Assembly (NCBI RefSeq): GCF_963678975.1
Contig: NC_089281.1
Span: 27,665,151 to 27,729,150 of the forward strand
DNA from: Dysidea avara
Taxonomy: Eukaryota > Porifera > Demospongiae > Dictyoceratida > Dysideidae
Reading direction: 5' to 3'
Length of the DNA stretch: 64,000 nucleotides
Below the pieces are notes generated by a model. It was given only the letters and a program-made list of their open reading frames with translations, was not told the DNA's origin and did not search any database. Positions 44,709 through 54,229 of this stretch are shown here, piece after piece (the stretch's first letter is position 1; each line of letters begins with the position of its first letter). The translations under genes were made by a program, and so were the position numbers.

Positions 44709-47700
44709 TCATAGTCCTTTATTGAAATATACTCTATCTATTTGGTGATCATATTTCTTCCTAATTTCTTGTTGAAGTGAAGTCTCCAATTGATCATATC
44801 TCAGTGAGCTAGTAATGATATACACCATATTACTATGCCCCATACTATGGAGGAGGGTGGACACAACATAACACCTTCAATTCTAGTCTAATGGATAGAT
44901 TTAGAGTAAGGCTTTATTGCAACATCTTACAGTGTGAGGTTGGGTGCCATCAAGCATTAATTGTATGTGGAAAATTAAGCACACAATTACTGTGTGGTTT
45001 GAATAATCTGTACATGATCTCACTTATAATTATTGAGAACACTTTGCTAACAAGATATATTTAACATAGCCAGCAATATAATACAAACGCTAATATGTTA
45101 AATATATCAGAATGGGAACAATGTTAGATGTTGTGTCAAGTGTGATTAGTAAGGATCATTACAATAAAAAGTGCAGGAACAAGTCCTCCTTTATTCATGC
45201 TCTGATTTATTACAAATTTAAATAAGGATTAAATTTGCACTTCAAATGATTATTTTCCCTTGTGTTTGTGCACTTTTTATTGCGATGATCCCCTCTAGCT
45301 TCTATTTACACTTGTTTGTTATTGTTTTGTAGCATAATTCACTAATGTCAGATATAGCTATTAAATGTGCATGTCCATGCTATTACTGGAAGGCAAAGTA
45401 TCTATTATAAAGTCCTATAGTATGCATGGAGAACACACCTGCAATTGATTTGTTTATTTCAACTATTGGACGTGTGGTACAAAAATTAGCACTTCGTATC
45501 CCATTCCTTTTCACTTGTAGCACTACAAAAGTATTGATCTGTCGGTCAATTGCTTTGTATAGTAGGGACCACAAAGGTGTGGGCATGTGCCATGAATAAA
45601 AATCACCCAAAAACCAGCTTCACTTTTCCCAGACGATGATGAGACAGTATTGGTTAGGTAAAACTAAGCCAAAACAAGCCTTCAGATCAACCCAAAATGC
45701 TTTCAACAAGTTGCTACGGAATTTAAAAAACTATTTAACAGAATTTTCTACTGACTGACTAACTGACTGATGCCTTCAGACAAGCGTAACTCGACAACGG
45801 CTAAGGCTACGGGCTTGATTTTTTTCATTGTTCGACATCGCTTCAGCACTAGAGGTGCCTTTTGGCATACCACAGTACGAACAATGCATTCTTTCATGGA
45901 CTTACCAGTGTCCTCCTTTGTGTCCCATTCATCTTTGCTCGCAGCAAAAAGTGTTGATTTGGCAGTAGCATGTGATGGCTCCCTGCGTAATGGAAATCGT
46001 CCGTATTTTTCATAGTGGCTATTTAAATTGCAGAGGTGCTTTTCGAACAGTTCTTGATTCGTACTGCTGTGTAAAGGGTTGAAAATAGTCGACAACAAAG
46101 TGTAATGGATACTTCACTTTTCAGATGATAATAGAGGATGCTGTACCCAATTACAAACTAGAATAAACTCATATAAATTTTCCTTTTTTCCCTCCACTGT
46201 AAAGTTATGGAACTCCCTTCCCCCCCACTGTAATTAATTCCCCTACACTTAACCAGTTTTGTAATATAATTAATACCTGTGCATTATAATCTCTTTGATT
46301 TCTGCACAGTAATAGATATAATTGGGGCGTGCGACGCCATTTTTTTTGTGGATTGCAAAGGTGCTGTTCGAACAGTTCTTGATTCTTGTGTAACGGGTTG
46401 AATTTAACTGACAACGAAGCGTAATGGATATTCAATTTTCAGACAATAATTGATATAGTTGGGGCACGTGGCACCATTTCTTTCTTTTGATGCGGCAGAG
46501 AGTTCAGCTACAAACAAGTCATACAGTAGAGAGTTCAGCTACAGAAAGTACACTGTAGAGGGTTCAGCTACCAATAAGTCACCCTGTATGGAGCTCAGCT
46601 ACAAACAAATCCCCCTCTATACAGAGTTCAGCTACAAAAATATTATCTGTAGAGAGTTCAGCTACAAAGAAGTCATCAGGTACAGAGTTCGGCTACAAAA
46701 AGTCACATGTAGAGAGCTCAGCTGTGAACAGGTCACCCAGTAGAAAGTTCAGCTTTAAACAAGTCACCCTGTAGAGAGTTCAGCTACAAGCTAGTCACCT
46801 GGTAGAGAATTCAACTACAAACAAGTCACCTGTAGAGAGTTCAGCTACAAACAGGCCACCCAATAGAGAGTTCAGTTACAAACAAGTCACCCAATAGAGT
46901 TCAGCTACAAAAAAATCACCCTTTAGAAAGTTCACTTAAAAGTAAGTCCAGGGGCGTGCTGAGGGGGGTTTCCAGGGGTTTAAGGAAACCCCCTACTGAA
47001 ATTGTCAGTAGCAAGAAAAGCTCAGGCCAGTGTGTTGCTGCTGTTGGCAAACACAATATCAGCACAAGTACATACAATCTACATCATTACAGTGATGATC
47101 TGTGGGGGCGCAGCCTCCCTTCCCAAGCAACTCCCCAAAACAACAACTTAAAGATCGAGATACTCTAATAGAGCAGTCAGTGAAATACTCTAATAGAACA
47201 GTCATCACATGTAACACCATTCTACAGTTGCTTAGTGTGAAAATTTCCATATGCAGCACTATTCTATGGGTGCACTTAGCTTGCAAGAATTTCAGGACCT
47301 CACTAGTGACCTTCACTAATTTGTTTTTACTGTGTTTAGCACTCAGACTACTGGCATTTGACAATCTGCAAAATTAAATCTTTCACCCCAGCTCTACATC
47401 CTGGATCTACTTTTCAATGGAACCCTCCTTTGAAAAATCCTAAGCATGCCTCTGAAGTCACCGAGTAGAGAATTCAGCTACAAACAAAATCACTTGTACA
47501 GAGTACAAACAAGTCACTCTGTAGAGAGTTCAGCTACAAACAGGTCACCTTGAAGAGAGTTCAACTACAAACAAGTCACCAAGTACAGAATTCAGCTACA
47601 AAATGTCACTTTGTAGAGAGTTCAGCTATATACAAACCATCATGTACAAGGAAGTCACCCAGTAGAGAATTTGGATACAAACAAATCACCTGTAGAGAGT

Positions 47701-50700
47701 TCAACTATGAACAAGTAACCTTGTGGAGAGTTCAGTTACAAACAAATAACCCTCTAGAAAGTTCAGCTACCAACAAATCATCCTGTAGAGAGTTCACCTA
47801 CAAACAAATCTCCCTATATATATATATGGAGAATTCAACTACAAAAAAAACAAACCATCGTGTAGAGAGATCAGCTACGAACAAATCACCTTGTGAAGAG
47901 TTCAGCTACGAACAAACTACCTGTATGGAGTTCAATTACAAAAAAGTCACCAAGTAAAGTGTTCAGCTACATACAAGTTACCTTTAGCAAGTTCAGCTAC
48001 AAACTAGGGAATCCAGCTACAAACAAATCACCTTGTGTACAGTTAAAAAAAAGTCACCAAACCGAGTAAAGTGGTCAGCTACAAACAAGTTGCCTTTAGC
48101 GAGTTCAACTACAAACAAGCTACCCAGTAGAGCAGCTACAAACAAATCACCCTGTGTAGAGTTAAGCTACAAACAAATCACCCTGTAGAAAGTTCAGCTA
48201 TAAGCTAGTCACCCGGCAGAGAATTCAGCTACAAACAAGTGATATAGTCCAAAATTGCAACAAGTTGGATAGTTACGTTCTGTTAGCCTGTTGAGAAAAA
48301 GTTTGTTATATTAAAAAATTGTACAATTATAAAAAAACTGTATGTTTAACTCTACAACTGCTTTACATCTTGTTTCTCCTTCCCGTAGTAAAGAAAAGAC
48401 AGGCAAAAAAGAAGCCCCTATGGCCAACTTTGGAGTATACAAATACAAAAAAAAGTGATATCTAATCCAAAACAGCCAAGCAGTAAAAAAGGGTGCGGCC
48501 CCCAAAAATCCATGGTGAAAAAAGGTGTGAAATCCAAGGTGGCGGCCAAGAAATGGCTGTGATGGTAGGTAAATGGCAAAAATTTTAATAACAACAATTC
48601 AGGTGAATTTGTTGCGAGTCCTAGTGAAACTTGGAGGAGGCACTACAAATCCACCCAAATCGTCGTTATTAAAATTTTTGCCTTTTAACTACCATCACAG
48701 CCATTTCTTGGCTGCCAACTTGGATTTTGCATCTTTTTTCACCATGGCTCTGCATCCTTTTTTTACAGCTTGGTTGTTTTGGATTAGATAATTATTTACA
48801 AAAAAGTTATTAACAAAGTACAGGAATTTTTCAACTAGAGTAAGGACCATAGCACATCGATAAATAGTAGGGCTGAGCGATACTGCCATTTTAGTATCAC
48901 GATCGATACTAAAGCCACTATTCACGATACTGAATAGTTCGCGATACTTACAAATAAGTCAATCATAGCTGGTGCCACATAGTGTATTGCTCAGCATTCC
49001 TGCAGGAAGTCCTTATAGGTGATAGCAAACTAGCCACTATCATCCTTGTTTACAGTAACAGTTATTGTAACACATGCTTTGAGGTTGTTATGGTGTTCAC
49101 ACCTCTCTGCAGGGGAACCAGATGAGTGGACTTTATCATTTACAAGGATTCTTAGCCTAGTACTGCATAACAAATGGATGTTTAATGACAGTAATGTACA
49201 GGCATGGTATCACGATAGTTAATAACAAAATATCGCAATATCGTGATATCGATACTTTCAAAATATCGCGATATATCGCTAAAACGGTAGTATCGCTCAG
49301 CCCTAATAAATAGTACTGAAACAAGCTGGAGTGGTGCATGATATTAAATCACAGTGAAACAATAAGAAGTGTTATATCCCTACTGTGCATTTCCGTTATG
49401 GTATCTTGAGCACAGTAGGGATATAACATTTCTTAGCCATTATCGAGTTACATCGTCTGAAGGCATCAGTTTGACAGTCAGTAGAAAATTCTGTAGCAAC
49501 TTGTTGAAAGTGTTTCAGGTCGATCTGAAAGCTTGTTTGGGCTTAGTTTACCTAACCAATACTACTACCTCATCATCGTCAGGGAAAATTGAGGCTGGTT
49601 TTTGGGTGATGTTATTTTGTGGGCCACATGTACTCCCTTGTGGTCCCTATTATACAGTACTATCGTACTGTATGATGTGCATGATAATCGCATTGCAGAT
49701 ACTTGAATAGGTGATATTGGCAATTTATGTGATATTGCCCAGCCCTAAATAACAGCACTTAAAGTGTATCCACCTCCTCTGCTCACCCCCTCAAACCACT
49801 CACCACTGCTGAGGGAACAAGGAACAAGCAATCGGCACAGTGATTACCATACTGCAATAACACAAAGAATTAACATGGACACATTCACACAGTATTTTAC
49901 TATATACTCACAGTGTTCCTGATAGTAGTACTTGTGTACAAACTAAGAAGAACTGTCCTCGCTACAAAGGGTCAGTTGAGACTTGAAAGCCAGAACACTA
50001 AACTCACCTTAAAGAATGGCCTTCTCTCTAATACCTCCATTAGAGTAGGCACTACCACTGTAGATGATACCTTGTCAGTCACGGCCATTGTTATCTTATT
50101 CACTTACACATTACTGGTCCTATCAAACATATTCTAGACAATAACACTTGACCGAGTCCTTTAGCAGTAGCAATCTGTGATGTAATGTATATATGCATCA
50201 TTGCTTGTGTAAATTAACCCACCCTTGATTTTCCCAGAGCATTTCCATCTTTATCAGTCACGACTATCCCATCAATTAGCTCCCTACATGGCAGTAGAAA
50301 TATATAAATTATAAACTAATAAGACAACAAAATAGATGCATGTTAACTTATTCACATCCGCAATGAGTAGCATTGCAATTATGAAATAACATGTCATTAT
50401 AATGAGCTCTGCCAGCCAGATCTTCCCATGCAGAGCAGTATATACTACAGTACACCTACACTTTGATAATAGTGACGCACTGATAGCAATACTACAATCA
50501 ACTCTATGTTATTATGTTAGTGCTATGCGTTATTTTATGAGGTGAAGCTACACATTTATGGTGGAACTTCACCTTAATACTTTTAGCATAGCAGCAAACA
50601 ACTCTTAACTATACATATTAATCATACTTTACACTGTCCATGGTCTTATTTGTATCAGTGTACACACATTTAGACCCCTGAAATCAAAACACTTCAATAA

Positions 50701-52464
50701 TGACACCTTGATAATCAGGACAGCCTTTAGTGTACACACGTTCAGTTATAGTCACTTGCAATTACGGCTCAGGATACTTCAGCATGGCCCCAAAATCTTA
50801 AGAAAATGGTAGGTTTTGTAGCCTTCGGCAGCTGGTCTACATGCAGTTATAATATACATTCAATCTTAAGCGTATTCAGATTTCACACACAACAAACTTT
50901 ATATAAGTTGTACTGTTAATGGCACTACATACCTTTGTCTCATGGTGGGAATGTTGACACTATTAGCTGCAATCATTCCTCCAAATGGCACAAACCTCTT
51001 CAACAATGATGGTGCTCTCTGCACAAGGAAGAATTAGACCTCAAAACACAATTGGTACATAGTGGACTCTGAGTTAACCACCAATTCTTCCAAGATTATA
51101 GCAAAAGTGCTTGGACAAGTAGCACAACTAGTCATTGCTATATCACTTTAAATAGTTGAAAAACATCCTAATTGAACAGTCCTTTTACTTGGAATAACTA
51201 GACAATGTTGGAGAACAGAGGGTCCACTGTACTAGTTACTTACTGCTAGTAATGAGTTTAACAAAACTGATGCAAACGTTGCACCACTTGTAGCACCGAC
51301 AAAAGCAGTTGCCACTTGCCTGCATATGCGTCATCATGACACAAACATGCTTTACATGAAAAAAAATATTATCCAACCATTTTGTGATTTGTGATTTGGC
51401 ATTCCTGTTTGTGTAATTCATGTTAGCAACAAATGACTGAGCAACAAACTGCATAGCAATCAATTGTGGCATTGTCCTAGCATACACTATAAATACATCT
51501 CATTGTATATCACTCTCTCACTTGTAGAACGTCAGAAGACCTCCAACTACTAACATCCCACAAGGAACCTGTGCACACATACGCCCTGGTATATTCATTT
51601 TAGCTCCATTGTCAGGGTGGAAGGCGGAGCCACATATCACATGTGCCCTAATGATTTCCTCTTTACTCAAGTGAGCCAACAGTCTTCCTTCCCTTTCAGA
51701 TGCACCCACAGATAAGAGTTAGTTTATTCATTAATATTCATAATATTATATTTATCAACACCATCATGATTAAAATGTAATACAATTAAATTACGTTCAT
51801 GTATGTGAGTCCTTGGGCAACATGCGTCCACATATCTAACCAACTTGGGTCAATTGTGGGCATGGTAGGGAGAAAAAATATAGTTAAAATTTGGTAGCTA
51901 TACATATATTAAAAGCAGTCTGGGTTGATTGTCCATTCTTTCGAGTTTCTACCATAAAAAATTCTCTGGGAAGCAGAGATCAATGCTTTGGCCATTTCAT
52001 TCAAAAGTCCTCTAGCACTTGCTTTAGAAAATGGACAAACTTGTTGGACAAAACTAATCACGTCTTTAATTTCTAGAGTTGAACCAAAACACTGACTTCC
52101 AGTTTTGTAGCAGAAAAAAGTCTTCAAATGATCTAACTCAGATATTCAGATTTGAAATGTTTTCGGCTGCATGCTGATTCGATATGCTACACTGAACAAG
52201 TGGACATGTGAGCTCTATAATACCCATCGATGAAGCATGTGTATTATGGATAACAACATCAGGTCAATAAGGAGTGACTAAAACAGTGGAGGATGGTTTC
52301 TGGAGACTATAAACTCACTGATAGGTGGTAACAGTGTTCTTTGCTTTGTTCAGTGTACTATTAGTAGAGAACACGAGACGAGGGTCTGTCACGCGAGCAT
52401 AGTAGTTTAGCCTGCCAATAAAGGTGGACTGGTCCCATGGCAACACACCCACGTATTCCACCAT
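44709..52464 (-). CDS. SFXN2: Sideroflexin B (SFXN2-like), 11 exons, 317 aa
   Basis: Exons: 52464-52319, 51692-51522, 51476-51378, 51319-51244, 51018-50933, 50283-50223, 50174-50108, 50057-50008, 49961-49912, 49851-49804, 44808-44709. All are GT-AG and in phase, giving 954 nt with TGA. Landmarks: VLPWDQSTFIGRLNYYARVT, AFHPDNGAKMNIPGR, TMPQLIAMQFVAQSF, NYTNRNAKSQITKW, RFVPFGGMIAANSVNIPTMR, ELIDGIVVTDKDGNALG, VPTLMEVLERR, VPIACSLFPQQ and terminal RVYFNKGL. Every exon except the last has the same length as in sideroflexin A, and all phases agree, so the two are tandem duplicates in the same orientation. As a family member it should be a mitochondrial membrane transporter; the substrate is not shown. 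Intron 10 (5 kb) holds a minisatellite array, a foldback and a hAT MITE. The Arg-Arg of copy A (ESRR) is Arg-Ile here. Confidence 0.94.
45600..46490 (+). repeat. Interspersed repeat B in intron 10 of sideroflexin B
   Basis: It shares AAAAACCAGCTTCAC, CAGTATTGGTTAGGTA, TTTTCTACTGACTGAC, AACGGCTAAGGCTACG and CTTTTGGCATACCAC with the copy at 10565. Its 3' part also has a tandem pair (about 46028-46140 and 46355-46460), each with GAACAGTTCTTGATTC. The 31-bp minisatellite begins immediately after it. It covers no host exon. Confidence 0.65.
46490..48245. repeat. 31-bp minisatellite array 2, ~40 units, interrupted by a MITE
   Basis: Units match array 1 (GAGAGTTCAGCTACAAAC then AAGTCACC), but with more length variation and mostly CAAGTCACC rather than CAAATCACC. 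The 8-unit higher-order variant with ACTAGACACAATG is absent. A family C MITE (46949-47454) splits the array after about 459 bp; it resumes for about 790 bp. It lies in intron 10 of sideroflexin B. Confidence 0.93.
46949..47454. mobile_element. MITE family C inserted inside the minisatellite, 5-bp duplication AAGTC
   Basis: Ends CAGGGGCGTGCTGAGG and CCTAAGCATGCCTCTG are flanked by AAGTC at 46944-46948 and 47455-47459, which is part of the minisatellite unit. The dyad CTCTAATAGAG is at 47163-47173 with a variant at about 47193. It is 506 bp long with no coding sequence. Confidence 0.9.
48459..48790. mobile_element. Foldback palindrome, copy 2
   Basis: It is homologous to 33774-34107: TATCTAATCCAAAACAGCC, CCATGGTGAAAAAAGGTG and GCCAAGAAATGGCTGTGATG, mirrored on the right. 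Its arms are more diverged, and the loop is longer (GCGAGTCCTAGTGAAACTTG). It follows the minisatellite after a spacer sharing GTAAAGAAAAGACA-like and GAGTATACAAATAC blocks with copy 1. Confidence 0.88.
48868..49305. mobile_element. hAT-type MITE with 8-bp duplication ATAAATAG
   Basis: The ends TAGGGCTGAGCGATACTGCC and the complement of TAGGGCTGAGCGATACTACC are flanked by ATAAATAG at 48860-48867 and 49306-49313. TAGGGCTG ends and an 8-bp duplication fit hAT. Subterminal repeats of GATATCG/CGATAT type follow. It is 438 bp, non-coding, in intron 10 of sideroflexin B. Confidence 0.92.
49363..49435. repeat. Imperfect 26-bp inverted repeat (hairpin)
   Basis: TAAGAAGTGTTATATCCC then TACTGTGC pairs with GCACAGTAGGGATATAACA then TTTCTTA, with one mismatch and a ~21-base loop. 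It abuts a minus-oriented repeat B fragment (49438-49645). It could be a terminal inverted repeat or, less likely, a small-RNA precursor. Confidence 0.7.
49438..49645 (-). repeat. Interspersed repeat B fragment, minus orientation
   Basis: The segment contains CAGTCAGTAGAAAATTCTG, TTACCTAACCAATACTAC and GGCTGGTTTTTGGGTGAT, the complements of blocks at 45610-45800. It lies between exon 10 of sideroflexin B and the hAT MITE. Confidence 0.6.
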
Positions 52465-52571
52465 TTTACTGTACACAAGCGATAGATGTAAACTAATATA
52501 GTACACTAAAGCTTACCCTTGAAATTATTTTCTAGCTGGATTTGTCAGTGACCGTTCATTGTCGACCTCGC

Positions 52572-52703
52572 ATGGCCACACTGCATTTTTCGCGCAGGCG
52601 CTTATCGATGAAGAAAATACTAGAAAGCAGGCGCGCGAAGAGCGGAATTGACCTTGGCAGCTATGAGAATTCACTCCTTGATTTATCCTCCCGGGATTAT
52701 CAG
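52572..52703 (+). CDS. Possible first exon of a divergent gene, product unknown
   Basis: About 108 bp from the sideroflexin B start codon and on the opposite strand, an ATG at 52572 opens 44 codons (MATLHFSRRRLSMKKILESR, then SGIDLGSYENSLLDLSSRD) that end at a good donor, CAG/GTAATTT, at 52703. The local sequence is GC-rich, unlike intergenic DNA, and a bidirectional promoter would be reasonable. Upstream in-frame sequence is also open to 52542. I do not recognise the protein. A weak candidate continuation (CTTTCCCGGAAG..., open for about 47 codons before a TGA) lies at 59610-59755, but the join is speculative. Confidence 0.35.
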
Positions 52704-52744
52704 GTAATTTATTTAATTTTTTTTTTGGCCCTAACATATGTCAC

Positions 52745-53432
52745 CATAGATACTAAATACATAATGGATTGGAAACGCAATACATTTTACGGTTACGGGC
52801 TCGATACGGTCACGTGATGACATTTACGGGGCACAGCAGCATTTTCAATAGGCACAATACATTTTTGTCGAATTCGCCCAGAGTTTTCTCGAAAACAGGT
52901 GTCTTTTTTAATTCGTTCATCCTTTTTTTAGCACTCTCGAAGGTATGAACTTTTCTTTAGTATAGCATGTATCGCTAGACTTGTTTTCACAAAGCCAGGA
53001 AAACCCCCACAGCCACTACCGTCATGTAGCCATTCTTTCGCTTCGCTTTCGGAAAGTAACTGCTGTACAGTGCTAAAAATAATTATTTTGTATTCATTAC
53101 GATGTGGCGAAACTGTTCAGCACTTCTAAAACTTCGTACGTAATACGCCCTATGCACTAAAACCCCCACAGTAGTTTTTGAACACAAATTTCGCGTTCCT
53201 TCCTTCACACCTTCGGTTGTACGAAACGACTAACCTTCAGTCACAAACCAATAAATAGCTGAATCATTTAGCAATGATTTAACGCTTTATAAAACCTGTA
53301 ATAGTAGTCTCAGTGTTAAGAACAACTGCAGTTTGCACACTTGGTATCATTGCCATAAATCACGTGACCGTATCGAGCCCGTAACCGTAAAATGTATTGC
53401 GTTTCCAATCCATTATGTATTTAGTATCTATG
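52745..53432. mobile_element. 688-bp TIR element with ~75-bp inverted repeats
   Basis: The ends begin CATAGATACTAAATACATAA and are nearly identical for ~75 bp, through CGGTTACGGGCTCGATACGG to CACGTGAT. The direct repeat ATGTCAC lies on both sides (52738-52744 and 53433-53439); 7 bp is visible. No coding sequence was seen. Confidence 0.88.
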
Positions 53433-54213
53433 ATGTCACAGTGACATATGTTTCCCCGGGTAACGTGTTTCCCGCACACATATCCCTAGGGATCCTTGTT
53501 ACCCCGCACACATATCACTAACTCGCTAGCGACCTTCAAGTCACAGTGATATGTGTTTCCCCGGGTAATATGTTTCCCCTTTATAAAGTCATGTGCAACG
53601 TACGTAGTGTTAGCATAGGGCGCGCATGCACTTTTAATAATCATAGCTAGTCATACCTATACAACTAATACTATAATTATACATGTTGATGGAGGAAATC
53701 AAGCCATTCACTGGCATTCAACTATAACTGCTAAACTGTACCGTGATTTGGCTATGTAGCTATAGCATCAGTTTAATAAAACAGTAGCTACAAGTACATG
53801 TATATATATACAATAAAATACTATCTCTAGCTATATAGAGTAAATCATGTGATTGCAGCTATGTATAACTAATCAATGTAGCTACAGCTTTGGCATGCAG
53901 TCAGTCATTATCTACCCCCTTGCTGGTTCTATCTGGGGTTCCCCAAGGGAGTATTTTGGGACCCCTACTCTTCATTATTTACATGAATGATTTACCATCT
54001 TGTGTTACCATCAGTAAAACTTTACTATTCATTGACGACACCAAGATTTATAATACTGTTTGTAGTCCTGGAGATATTTCACTGTTTCAAAATGATTTAG
54101 ACTCAGCAACTTTGTGGAGTACAAGATATAATATGTTCTTTAATCCAAAAAAGAATGTCCACCTATATTAATGCAAAAATCATACCCGGGGAAACATATA
54201 TCACTGTGACACT
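53433..54213. repeat. Inverted repeat (CCCGGGGAAACA type) around a LINE fragment
   Basis: TCACAGTGATATGTGTTTCC then CCGGGTAATATG at 53541-53572 returns as the complement at 54181-54210 (CCCGGGGAAACATATATC). A third, direct copy is at about 53436-53463. Between the arms are AT-rich DNA and the reverse-transcriptase fragment at 53890. Confidence 0.7.
53890..54171 (+). pseudogene. LINE reverse-transcriptase fragment
   Basis: The plus strand reads GVPQGSILGPLLFIIYMNDL, then SKTLLFIDDTKIYNTV, with NDLDSATLW. These are the PQGSxLGPLLF and (F/Y)xDD boxes of a CR1/jockey-type reverse transcriptase, followed by the usual NDLDxxxxW. The first Asp box reads FIDD, so the catalytic pair survives. The fragment is isolated between inverted repeats and is not joined to the LINE at 54230. 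Confidence 0.85.
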
Positions 54214-54229
54214 GGTACCCCATCAACTC

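Noticed and set aside
46459-46743. Open frame across the second minisatellite
   Set aside because: Repeat-derived; the unit length is not a multiple of three and frames are open only because stops are rare in one phase. The frame at 47550-47957 is the same.
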